The notes under the pieces were generated by a model. It was not told where the DNA came from and made no database searches. It saw nothing but the letters and a program-made list of their open reading frames with translations. DNA of 7,807 nucleotides from Hyphomicrobiales bacterium (GTDB lineage Bacteria; Pseudomonadota; Alphaproteobacteria; Rhizobiales; Afifellaceae): assembly GCA_013812985.1 (NCBI GenBank), contig JACCSN010000231.1:1-7807 (forward strand), given 5' to 3'. The translations under genes were made by a program, and so were the position numbers. Positions 1-6,277 of the stretch are shown here, one piece after another. Within the stretch, counting starts at the first letter, position 1. Every line of letters begins with the position of its first letter.

Positions 1-24
1 GTTCGAATCCTGCCGCCCCAGCCA
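1..24 (+). tRNA. tRNA-Gln, 3' end only (partial)
   Basis: The window opens inside a tRNA gene. GTTCGAATC is the T-loop core, CCTGC is the 3' side of the T stem, CGCCCCA is the 3' acceptor strand, G is the discriminator base and CCA is encoded at 22-24. The 5' acceptor strand would have to be TGGGGCG. That starting sequence, together with this T arm, is characteristic of alphaproteobacterial tRNA-Gln. The anticodon lies outside the window, so the amino acid identity is inferred from acceptor and T-arm resemblance only. tRNA 3' ends are common integration sites, but no second copy of these bases and no integrase is present here. Confidence 0.85.
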
Positions 25-456
25 GCCAGTCCGTATTCTCCGCGGCGCTCCCTAGCGCTCCAGGAAAAATGGCGGAGTTTCCGAGACTTACGGAGCCGCA
101 AGCTATTTGGAGCGTGCTCTCTGGCGACCGGGCTTGGCACCAAACGGGCCGATTTTCTCCGGCGGTCGTTGCGCCGACATGCTCGCCGCCGATTTCACAT
201 GGCTATCACCCCGGCCGCGGCGTCGATCGACGGTCGGGCTGCACCCATGGTGGGCGCCGCGCATCGGCCATCGTCACCTTGTCGACCGGTCCGAACCAGC
301 GCCATGTATGTCTCTTCAAGAACTCCAGAAGGGAAGCGTCTGCTGGGCCATCGTGTCAGCCGAAGGCGAGATTGGGCAGCCAGAGAACCACTTCCGGGAG
401 AAAGAGAAGCGCGAGCGTTCACAAGGACAGCCCAAACCCGCCGTTAGAGACCAATT
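25..456. other. Gene-free stretch after the tRNA
   Basis: About 430 bp between the tRNA end and the stop codon of the leftward kinase operon. Several overlapping open frames exist on both strands (for example 69-470 and 107-475 on +, 195-422 on -). Their translations are rich in Arg, Pro, Ser and Gly, show no domain I recognise, and overlap one another, as expected for chance open frames in GC-rich DNA. A 5-bp hairpin, GCGCT/AGCGC, lies at 45-58 but has no T tract. I see no clear terminator for the operon, no inverted repeats of an insertion sequence and no integrase remnant. Confidence 0.6.
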
Positions 457-1398
457 CTACACCGCCCTGAGGTAATCAACCCACCGAGGATCGTGCATGA
501 CGGAGCGCGCCCGCATGTGCTTCCAGGCGCCGTATTTGAAGAAGTCGAAATCGAGCTTCGATATCTTGTTCTGAATCATCGCCCAGGTCGACCATTTCAC
601 GTCGGCGAGCGCCTTGTGGACGATCAGGCGGGCGCTCATCTGGGCGGAATGCCTGCCGAAATATTCCTCAATCACCTCCGCCTCGACAGAAGGGGTGGAG
701 AACATCTCGCCGCACCAGATTGCCAGTTCGTAGCAGCGATCGTTGTTTGACGCGAATTCGTAATCGACCAGCATGATCGTCTTGGCTTCGTCGATCATGA
801 AATTACCTGGCATTGGGTCGTTGAAGCAGGGCACCAGATCCAGGCCGGACGCTTCCAGGGCGGAGCGCGCCAGGCAATATTGCTTCTTCAGCCAGGCGAA
901 ATCGGGCGGCGAGGCGGCGCCGACCTTCCGCACCTGCTCGAAATGCTGCTCGATCATGTCGAAGATCGTTTTGGTCAGCGGCAGCGGGCCGGAATCATTG
1001 AAGGCGCGATAGGCCCGCACCGCGGACCGGCGAACCTCGGGATCGTGGAAATCCTTGTTGGTGCAGGAGCGCCGCCCCTCCATGAATTCGGTGATCTCGA
1101 CGCCGCGGTCGGCCAGGTAGGCGAAGATCTTCGGGCCGATCCCGAGCGCTTCAGCCTTGCGGCTGGCCTGGATCGCGGCCGCGCGATCGATGAACATCTC
1201 AGTGCCGCTGCCGGGCACCTTGACGAAGAAGCTCTCCGGTTCGCCGCTGACGTGGACGCGCCAATTCGCATTGCTGATGCCGCCGAGCACGGGCCGGTAG
1301 CGAATGTCGCGGTCCGCCCAGGGCTCGACATCGCGAAGCACCGCCTCGACGTCGCGCTCGGCCTCGGTTGCGGCTTCCCCAAGTCGTCTTTCCAGCAT
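457..1398 (-). CDS. Choline kinase/APH-fold phosphotransferase (second kinase of operon)
   Basis: A 313-residue protein of the choline/ethanolamine kinase and aminoglycoside phosphotransferase superfamily, which transfers phosphate from ATP to a small hydroxyl compound in the cytoplasm. Visible in order: a glycine-rich loop GGISNANW at residues 39-46, the ATP lysine in FFVKV (Lys60), the catalytic loop CFNDPMPGN with Asp194 and Asn199, and the metal-binding segment LVDYEF with Asp212. Family members usually have His two residues before the catalytic Asp; here it is Phe192 (codon TTC, two changes from a His codon). The C-terminal part, around FFKYGAWKHMRARSVMHDP, resembles the end of the preceding kinase, so the two are paralogues. 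The frame is also open from a TTG directly abutting the previous stop, but ATG at 1398 is preferred because GAGGAG sits 6 bp before it. The substrate is unknown. It is last in the operon, 21 bp after the first kinase. Confidence 0.85.
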   Translation of the reverse strand: MLERRLGEAATEAERDVEAVLRDVEPWADRDIRYRPVLGGISNANWRVHVSGEPESFFVKVPGSGTEMFIDRAAAIQASRKAEALGIGPKIFAYLADRGVEITEFMEGRRSCTNKDFHDPEVRRSAVRAYRAFNDSGPLPLTKTIFDMIEQHFEQVRKVGAASPPDFAWLKKQYCLARSALEASGLDLVPCFNDPMPGNFMIDEAKTIMLVDYEFASNNDRCYELAIWCGEMFSTPSVEAEVIEEYFGRHSAQMSARLIVHKALADVKWSTWAMIQNKISKLDFDFFKYGAWKHMRARSVMHDPRWVDYLRAV

Positions 1399-1404
1399 GC
1401 CGAA

Positions 1405-1410
1405 CTCCTC
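1405..1410 (-). promoter_or_regulatory. Ribosome binding site deciding the second kinase start
   Basis: Read on the minus strand, GAGGAG is followed by a 6-base spacer, TTCGGC, and then ATG at 1398. This near-consensus Shine-Dalgarno favours ATG over the in-frame TTG at 1419, which would begin immediately after the TGA of the preceding gene. Confidence 0.7.
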
Positions 1411-1419
1411 GAGGCGCAA

Positions 1420-2385
1420 TCAGAGACGCCGAAGCATCGCTTCGAAGCCGGGGTCGTGGACCGCCATTCGGCAGCGCAGCAGGCGCCATTGCGCATATTT
1501 GAGGAACTCGACGGAAGCGCGGGGCGACACCGCGTCCATCAGCGTACCCCAGATCGCCCACATCAAATCGTCCGCGATGCCATATAGTCGGCAGCGGTTC
1601 AGGGAAGTTTCGCGGCACGTCCCCTCGAAAATTTCGAGGGCAGGGCACATGTCGGCCTCAAACTGAAAGGCCTCGTTCAACAGGATGCCAAGATCATAAT
1701 AAGGATCGGCGTTGCAGGCCCGGTCGAAATCCACCAATTGCACCGACCCGGAATCGGCGATCATCACGTTGGATGAGACCCCGTCCGCATGGCAGGGTTT
1801 TCGATCGCTTCCCGCACCCAGCAGGGCCTGCTCGATGTCGTCCAGATTGTCGAGCAGCCACCAGGCGTCCTCGGCAAACGCGATACCGGTCTTCTCAAGG
1901 TCCGCGCTCATCTGGCGGATGCCGTCGAAGACGCTCCAGGTGCGGGCGAACGGCGCCATGCCTTGAATAGTCTGTTTGGCGGCGATCACCTTTTCCAGGA
2001 TATCCGAGTTCTGCAGGTCGTCCATGCGGGCCGTGCGCCAGGACGCGTCGAGGAGATCGAAGACGATGCCGCGCTGCTCGGGCAAAAAATGCCGCGGGCG
2101 CGGCGTGCAGCCCTGTTGCGCTGCCCTGGCCGCCGCGTCGTAGGCGGCTGCGAGATCGACGTAGGGGATCTGGTCGCGGTGGAGCACCTTGAGGAAACAT
2201 CGCGGCGGCCCATCACCGACGCGAACCGCCCAGCAGGCGCTGTCCACCGCCCGATGCACCGGCGAGGCGACGCCGGGCACCGCCAGCGCATATCGCAGTT
2301 CGCTGCCGCTCCATTCGGCGACCGCCCGAAGCGCTGCCTCGGCCTCCTCCTCGTCGCTGTTGGTGGCCTCGCCGACCGCCTTCAT
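1420..2385 (-). CDS. Choline kinase/APH-fold phosphotransferase (first kinase of operon)
   Basis: A 321-residue cytoplasmic kinase-fold protein of the same superfamily as the gene downstream. The ATP lysine is in CFLKV (Lys66). The catalytic loop KPCHADGVSSN has His199, Asp201 and Asn206, a complete Brenner-type HxDxxxxN motif. The metal-binding segment is LVDFD with Asp219. The N-terminal ATP loop region (about 36-55) is less glycine-rich than usual. The C-terminal segment around FLKYAQWRLLRCRMAVHDP matches the related end of the other kinase. The frame is open further upstream to 2715, but that part is antisense-free overlap with the hydrolase in another frame. ATG at 2385 is chosen because it follows the hydrolase stop by 16 bp and has GGAG 8 bp before it. 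The gene lies between the hydrolase and the second kinase, suggesting co-transcription and a shared pathway. Phosphorylation of a choline-like, amino-alcohol or sugar substrate is inferred from the fold only. Confidence 0.85.
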   Translation of the reverse strand: MKAVGEATNSDEEEAEAALRAVAEWSGSELRYALAVPGVASPVHRAVDSACWAVRVGDGPPRCFLKVLHRDQIPYVDLAAAYDAAARAAQQGCTPRPRHFLPEQRGIVFDLLDASWRTARMDDLQNSDILEKVIAAKQTIQGMAPFARTWSVFDGIRQMSADLEKTGIAFAEDAWWLLDNLDDIEQALLGAGSDRKPCHADGVSSNVMIADSGSVQLVDFDRACNADPYYDLGILLNEAFQFEADMCPALEIFEGTCRETSLNRCRLYGIADDLMWAIWGTLMDAVSPRASVEFLKYAQWRLLRCRMAVHDPGFEAMLRRL

Positions 2386-2401
2386 CCGCTGCGCTCCGAC
2401 C

Positions 2402-3685
2402 TTATCGCGATGCCAAGATGTTGCCGTTCGCGCAGAATTGCCACAGCATGCCGGCGAGGAGTTCGGCGCCGAGCGCGCAATCGTCCGGGCTGGTGAACTC
2501 GGACGGATGATGGATGACCCCGCCGACGCTCGGCACCGCCAGGACGATCGAGGGGCGCACGGCAGCCATGCTGACCGCGTCGTGGCCGGCGATGGTGTCG
2601 AGGTGGAGCATGCGGTGGCCCATGCGCTCCGCCGTGCATTCCGCCAGGCGTACGAGGCCCGTGTCCATTCGGCCGGCGCGGCGCCGCTCGATCGAGCGGA
2701 CCTCGTATCCGACACGCGCGCGCGTCGCGCTCGCCGCGATCTGCCGGTTCAGTTCCTCCTCCGCCAGATTCAGGATCTCCGGCGATACGGAACGCAGTTC
2801 AGCGAACAGGACCGCCTCGGCGGGGACAACGTTGGGCGAGTTCGGTTTAATCTCCATGCGGCCGACGGAGGTGTGCAGGTCGAGCCCGGCTTTGTCGGCC
2901 ATGGCCTTGAGCTCGGCGATCAGATAGGCAGCCGCCAGCACGGCGTCGTGGCGCTCCGACATGGGCGTCGGCCCGGTGTGGGCCTGCCGGCCGAGGAAGG
3001 CGATACGATACTTGGTCGCGCCCCAATAGCGGGTGAACGCCGCCAGCCTGAGCCCGGCTCGCTCCAGGTGTTCCGACCCTTCGATGTGCAGCTCGATATA
3101 AGCGTCCGGAAGGGGAGGCGATTGCGCCCCCGCACAGCCGATCTCCGCGAGCGCCTCCCGCACCGAGATGCCGTTCCCGTCCCGGCGATCAAGGGCGAAA
3201 TCGGGCGCCAGGGCGCCGGTATAGACGCTACTCCCGAGCACGCTCGGCTGGAAGCGCGCGCCTTCCTCATTCGTCCAATTGGCCACGATGAAATTGCATT
3301 TCGGCGCGCTTCCCGCCGCTTCGACCTTGCGCTTCAGCGACGCGACCGCGGCGCAGGCCGCCACCACGCCGAGCGAGCCGTCGAAACGGCCGCCATTCGG
3401 CTGGCTGTCCAAATGAGAGCCCGTCATCACCGTCGGCGCGCCAGGTCCCGCCCAGTCCAGAACGCCAAACATGTTGCCGAGGGCATCGACCTGCAGCCGC
3501 AGCCCTTCGCTCTCGAACCAGGCGCGCAGCCAATCCCGTGCGGCGGCGTCTTCGCGCGACAAAGCGAGCCGGGTCATGGCGCCGTCAGGGCCGCCGCCGA
3601 ACGCGGAAACCTCCTCCATCATCCGACCGAGCGCATCGCTTTCGATGGCTGGAAAGGAGCCCGCGTCGTTGCCCGTCTGCAGCAT
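2402..3685 (-). CDS. M20-family Zn-dependent amidohydrolase (N-carbamoyl-L-amino acid hydrolase/allantoate amidohydrolase type)
   Basis: A 427-residue di-zinc amidase that would cleave a carbamoyl, ureido or acyl amide group from a small molecule in the cytoplasm. Visible signatures: RLALSREDAAARDWL (39-53) and DALGNMFG (67-74), as in this subfamily's N-terminus; GSHLDSQPNGGRFDG with likely metal ligands His91 and Asp102; NEEGARF with the acidic pair Glu140/Glu141; ELHIEG with His200; AHTGPTPM with His236 at the lid/dimerisation region; PNSPNVVP; and IHHPSEFTS with His392 as the last ligand. Length is normal for the family. The segment usually written HIEQGP is HIEGSE here, and the region after it (TRYWGATKYRI) also differs from classical carbamoylases, so substrate choice may differ. 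ATG at 3685 is the only ATG in frame after the upstream TGA; its Shine-Dalgarno is weak (AGAG, 3 bp before). It is first in the operon and 105 bp from the IS end. Confidence 0.9.
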   Translation of the reverse strand: MLQTGNDAGSFPAIESDALGRMMEEVSAFGGGPDGAMTRLALSREDAAARDWLRAWFESEGLRLQVDALGNMFGVLDWAGPGAPTVMTGSHLDSQPNGGRFDGSLGVVAACAAVASLKRKVEAAGSAPKCNFIVANWTNEEGARFQPSVLGSSVYTGALAPDFALDRRDGNGISVREALAEIGCAGAQSPPLPDAYIELHIEGSEHLERAGLRLAAFTRYWGATKYRIAFLGRQAHTGPTPMSERHDAVLAAAYLIAELKAMADKAGLDLHTSVGRMEIKPNSPNVVPAEAVLFAELRSVSPEILNLAEEELNRQIAASATRARVGYEVRSIERRRAGRMDTGLVRLAECTAERMGHRMLHLDTIAGHDAVSMAAVRPSIVLAVPSVGGVIHHPSEFTSPDDCALGAELLAGMLWQFCANGNILASR

Positions 3686-3770
3686 GAACTCTGTTTCAGT
3701 GCGTCTTCCGGGGCAACATCACACAGGCCCGGACTTGGTTTCAAGCAGACGATCTCCACAGTCCTTCGGT

Positions 3771-3790
3771 CGCAAGCCGTCGCAAGCCGG
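3771..3790 (+). repeat. 10-bp tandem repeat abutting the IS end
   Basis: CGCAAGCCGT and CGCAAGCCGG lie head to tail and stop exactly where the left terminal inverted repeat begins at 3791. Including the preceding T, the unit TCGCAAGCCG is repeated perfectly. The unit length is in the range of ISAs1-family target duplications (8-10 bp), which invites the idea of a scar from an earlier insertion and excision. Chance duplication is equally possible. Confidence 0.6.
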
Positions 3791-3814
3791 CAGGGCAACG
3801 AGTCCAGGTTAACG
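3791..3814 (+). repeat. IS left terminal inverted repeat
   Basis: The first 24 bases inward start CAGGGCAACGAGT and end AGGTTAACG. They match the reverse complement of 5035-5058 at 22 of 24 positions, the only differences being CC versus TG at 3804-3805. The neighbouring base outward (G at 3790) also pairs with 5059. Confidence 0.9.
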
Positions 3815-5034
3815 TGCGGGGGAGAGCAAGGGCTTCGGCGAGGTAGTTGGTGTCCCAGGTAGCGAGCTTTCGCTTGGCCTTGAGGGTTCGTTTGTCTGGC
3901 ATGGCGCGGATGAGGTTGAGGGCGAAGTGGCGGACGCGCGCCATGTTCTGGGCGCCGTGACCGGCTCTGAGGCGTGACTGGTCCTCCTTGAAGAGGACGT
4001 CGAGGACCCAGTGGAGGCCGTTCTCGATCGCCCAGTGGCAACGGGCGGCTCCGGCAAAGTCCTTGGTGGAAAGGGCGCGGGATGAGACGTAGCAGCGCCG
4101 CTCGGTGGTCGTCTTGCCGTCTGCCTCAATCGTCGTCTCGATCATGGCGATGGCCTTGAGACCCTTGAAGCGCGGCTCGCCTGGATAGCGACGATGGCCG
4201 CTCATCCAGTCGACGCGGTGGGAGACGAAATGGCGGCGGGTCTCGTGGCGCCCGTGGCTCTTTTCGACCTCGATGAGGCTGTCGATCTCGGCGGCCAGCG
4301 CGGCGTCGAAATAGCTCAGGATCTCGGTATGGGCCGTTCGCTAGTTGTCCTTGGTGGCGATGAGATAGTCGGCGCCGTGATCGACGATCGCCGCGGCGAT
4401 GTCCGACTGACAGCCCATGGCGTCAATGGTGACGAAGCCGCCGGCGAGCGCGCCGCTTGCGGCGAGATGCGCCAGAAGCACCGGGATGGCGGTGATCTCG
4501 TTCGACTTGTCGGCGACGGCGACCTGGCCGAGGACGAGATTGTGGGTGGTGGCATAAGCCGAGACCAGATGCAGCGCCGCCTGGCCCTTGCCCCGATCAT
4601 GGCTGCGGCGCGATGTCTTGCCGTCAATGGCGATCTGCCCGACGGCCGCCGGCAGCCGCTCGGCCACGAAGCTGCGGAAACAATCCGCAAACAGCTCCGG
4701 ATCGATCCGGTTCATCACCACCCTGAGCCAGTCGGCGCATGGGACGCCGAAGTGGAAGGGTTTGAGCCGGCGCAGGAAATCCAGGCGCCTCTCGCCCCAC
4801 AGCACGATGTCGTCATAGTCGCCGCACGCTGCGATGCTGCCGCAAACGACCAGCAGCAGCACCTCCCGCAGCGGATAATTATCTTGCACGGCTGGCGGTT
4901 GTCCTTGATCGCCGCAAAATGCGACAGCAGGCTCCTACGACCCACAATCCCGACTGCGTCCATGGCTTCCATCCTCCACGTTGGAAGCCGCTTGAATCAC
5001 AATGAGCCAGTCCCCGTCACCAATTCCTAACCGC

Positions 5035-5058
5035 CGTTAACCTCAACTCGTTGCCCTG
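5035..5058 (-). repeat. IS right terminal inverted repeat
   Basis: Reads inward on the minus strand as CAGGGCAACGAGT, then TG, then AGGTTAACG. It pairs with the left end at 3791-3814 with two mismatches, and defines the right boundary of the insertion sequence. Confidence 0.9.
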
Positions 5059-5263
5059 CTGAACCCGGCCAGGCGCTTGACTCGATGTCTGAAAGGGAAC
5101 ATTCTTAGGGACGAGGCGATCATGGTCGGGCCAGACTAGCGAATCGAGCAGACCTACTGTCCCGCTACACACGCTCGTTGAGCGCGCCCCCTTGCTCACA
5201 GCTGAAGTAGCACCATCCCGAGGCGGATGCTTTTCCCTCCTTTATATTTAACAAAGGCCATCA
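5059..5263. other. Intergenic DNA between IS and sulfotransferase
   Basis: About 205 bp without a supported gene. It contains GAGG followed by ATG at 5121 and a stop five codons later (MVGPD), which might be the stub of a gene start cut off by rearrangement, but the signal is too short to name. The bases just before the sulfotransferase are AT-rich (TTTATATTTA at 5241-5250). No convincing -35/-10 pair at a useful distance was found. Confidence 0.4.
5253..5257 (+). promoter_or_regulatory. Ribosome binding site deciding a TTG start
   Basis: AAAGG lies 6 bases before the TTG at 5264. The frame is closed upstream by TAA at 5249-5251, and the first in-frame ATG is codon 20, after the nucleotide-binding loop. 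This moderate Shine-Dalgarno therefore supports TTG as initiator. Confidence 0.55.
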
Positions 5264-6277
5264 TTGAGAAGTTTCATCGTCCATGCGGGCCAGCATAAGA
5301 CAGGCACATCCGCCATTCAGATGTTCTGGCTTGAGAACAGGGACGCGCTTCTGCAGCTGGGATATCTTTACCCAAAAAGCGGAATGAACAGAGCCGGCAA
5401 TCATAAGGGCTTGATTCAATCGATCGTCAATGAGCCCTGCAGGGCACTGTTCCAGAATGCAAAGGCAGACTTAATAGCGGAACTCGAGGAAAACCCCGAT
5501 GCGACGGTCGTGGTTTCGGCAGAATATCTGGAGACCTTTCTCGTGAGGGAAGGGCGGCGGAAACAAGTCATGAGTTCGTTCAAAACTCTGGCCAGCCATA
5601 TACAGATTGTTGTTTACATTAGGCCTGAACTGGAGAAAATAAATTCGGCCTTCGTTCAAGGGGTAAAGTCATTTCAAAACCACGCCTCGTTTGAAGATTT
5701 TGCACTGAGCCGGGCGAGTCAGATTGGACGGAACTACCGCCAGTTTAGTCAAGTTGCTGATCCTCCTCAAGTCGCGGCGACATTTCTGCCTTATAACGAC
5801 GATGTGCGCCGATGCGGTGTCGTTAAACATTTTTTGGAAAGAATCGGTCTGTCCTCTCAGGAAATCGCGAGTTGCAAACCTGAGCGACGGGTCAACGAAT
5901 CCGTCGGGCCAATTGCAGTCGCTGCCGCTAACGAGACACTCGCTCAGCTTATGGCCAGTGGTCCCGCGCCGTCGGATCGGCAGCGAGCCGAACTGAAGAG
6001 GGCGTTGGTCAATCTGATCGCCAAAGAACCGCCAGAGCAGCCGTTTCAGGGCATGCACACGGAAATTATCCAGGAAATTGCGTCGGGCGGTTTCCAGCAC
6101 CAGGAAGCCTTCGCGCGGACCATTTGGGGCAAGAGTTGGAGTGAAATCTTTTGCGGTAGCGACTTCAAAAAATGTAATGCTTTTCAACTCAGCACGTCAG
6201 ACCTGGAGACGGCTGAGCAATATCACCGTATGAAGGGTGCTCTCTGGGCTGCCGCGGAAGTCGTTATGGCAGACTAG
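5264..6277 (+). CDS. Sulfotransferase-like protein (PAPS-dependent, glycan type)
   Basis: A 337-residue protein with the P-loop-like 5'-phosphosulfate loop of sulfotransferases at its very N-terminus: HAGQHKTGTSAIQ (residues 7-19, Lys12-Thr13-Gly14-Thr15). It also has a plausible 3'-phosphate-binding motif: beta strand IQIVVYIR followed by Arg120 and, seven residues between, Ser128 (IRPELEKINSAF). Between them, RDALLQLGYLYPKSG and AGNHKGL resemble bacterial polysaccharide sulfotransferases. The family moves sulfate from PAPS to a hydroxyl on a sugar or other acceptor in the cytoplasm; the acceptor here is unknown. No signal peptide or membrane segment is seen. The TTG start is needed to include the P-loop. 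Base composition is markedly lower in GC than the operon to the left (25/60 at 5641-5700), which suggests separate acquisition. It stands alone, converging on the gene at 6652. The C-terminal half (about 200-337) has no motif I recognise. Confidence 0.75.
   Translation: MRSFIVHAGQHKTGTSAIQMFWLENRDALLQLGYLYPKSGMNRAGNHKGLIQSIVNEPCRALFQNAKADLIAELEENPDATVVVSAEYLETFLVREGRRKQVMSSFKTLASHIQIVVYIRPELEKINSAFVQGVKSFQNHASFEDFALSRASQIGRNYRQFSQVADPPQVAATFLPYNDDVRRCGVVKHFLERIGLSSQEIASCKPERRVNESVGPIAVAAANETLAQLMASGPAPSDRQRAELKRALVNLIAKEPPEQPFQGMHTEIIQEIASGGFQHQEAFARTIWGKSWSEIFCGSDFKKCNAFQLSTSDLETAEQYHRMKGALWAAAEVVMAD

Larger units (their letters stand above)
3741..4972 (-). pseudogene. ISAs1-family transposase, broken by frameshift and amber codon
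   Basis: DDE transposase read in three stretches. The N-terminus, MEAMDAVGIVGRRSLLSHF, starts at 4972 (or ATG 4963, nine bases after GGAGG). Near 4885-4900 the frame shifts: the family pattern RQ-x-W/C-K then YPL-x-EVLLL is visible but split between two frames, and spacing suggests one lost base. The second stretch carries AIDGKTSRRS (first Asp codon 4623-4625) and FVTIDAMGCQ (second Asp 4422-4424). It then stops at TAG 4341-4343, where relatives have Gln (TKDN-Q; a single C to T change of CAG). The same frame continues through HWAIENGLHW (catalytic Glu 4023-4025) to about 3815. All three catalytic acids are therefore preserved. The frame does not stop inside the element but runs through the left inverted repeat to 3741; a one-base change in the G run at 3818-3822 would restore a stop at the GTTAAC of the repeat. 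Probably inactive. Confidence 0.85.
3791..5058. mobile_element. ISAs1-family insertion sequence, degenerate
   Basis: A 1268-bp element bounded by matching terminal inverted repeats that begin CAGGGCAACGAGT. It contains one leftward transposase gene with DDE motifs of the ISAs1 (H-repeat-like) family. Length and CAGGG ends fit that family. The transposase is interrupted by a frameshift and an amber codon, so the copy probably cannot move by itself, although its ends might still be mobilised by an intact relative. The bases flanking the two ends (ending CAAGCCGG at 3790, starting CTGAACCCGG at 5059) show no exact direct repeat. It separates the hydrolase/kinase operon from the sulfotransferase region. 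Confidence 0.85.

Noticed and set aside
45..58. Hairpin GCGCT/AGCGC as tRNA terminator
   Set aside because: The stem is only 5 bp and no T tract follows; too weak to call.
69..470. A 133-codon gene after the tRNA
   Set aside because: Several overlapping frames compete, none has a good ribosome binding site or recognisable domain, and the end overlaps the kinase stop.
880..1587. A 235-codon plus-strand open frame
   Set aside because: Antisense to the two kinases, with no recognisable motif.
2386..2715. N-terminal extension of the first kinase to 2715
   Set aside because: This part overlaps the coding end of the hydrolase in another frame and is rich in Ser, Arg and Ala. ATG at 2385 has a Shine-Dalgarno site and the protein from there has normal length.
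2189..3862. A 557-codon open frame on the plus strand
   Set aside because: It lies antisense to the hydrolase and the first kinase, whose translations carry complete family motifs. The plus-strand translation is Arg/Ala-rich without any domain, as expected of a shadow frame in GC-rich genes.
4194..5030. A 278-codon plus-strand open frame inside the IS
   Set aside because: Antisense to the transposase, whose DDE motifs are all on the minus strand.
3783..5068. CAAGCCGG (3783-3790) and GAACCCGG (5061-5068) as a target duplication
   Set aside because: Only 6 of 8 bases match and the right copy is two bases off the element's end, so it is not an exact duplication.
5243..5248. TATATT as a -10 box for the sulfotransferase
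   Set aside because: Transcription would begin at or within the ribosome binding site, and no -35 element lies at the right distance.
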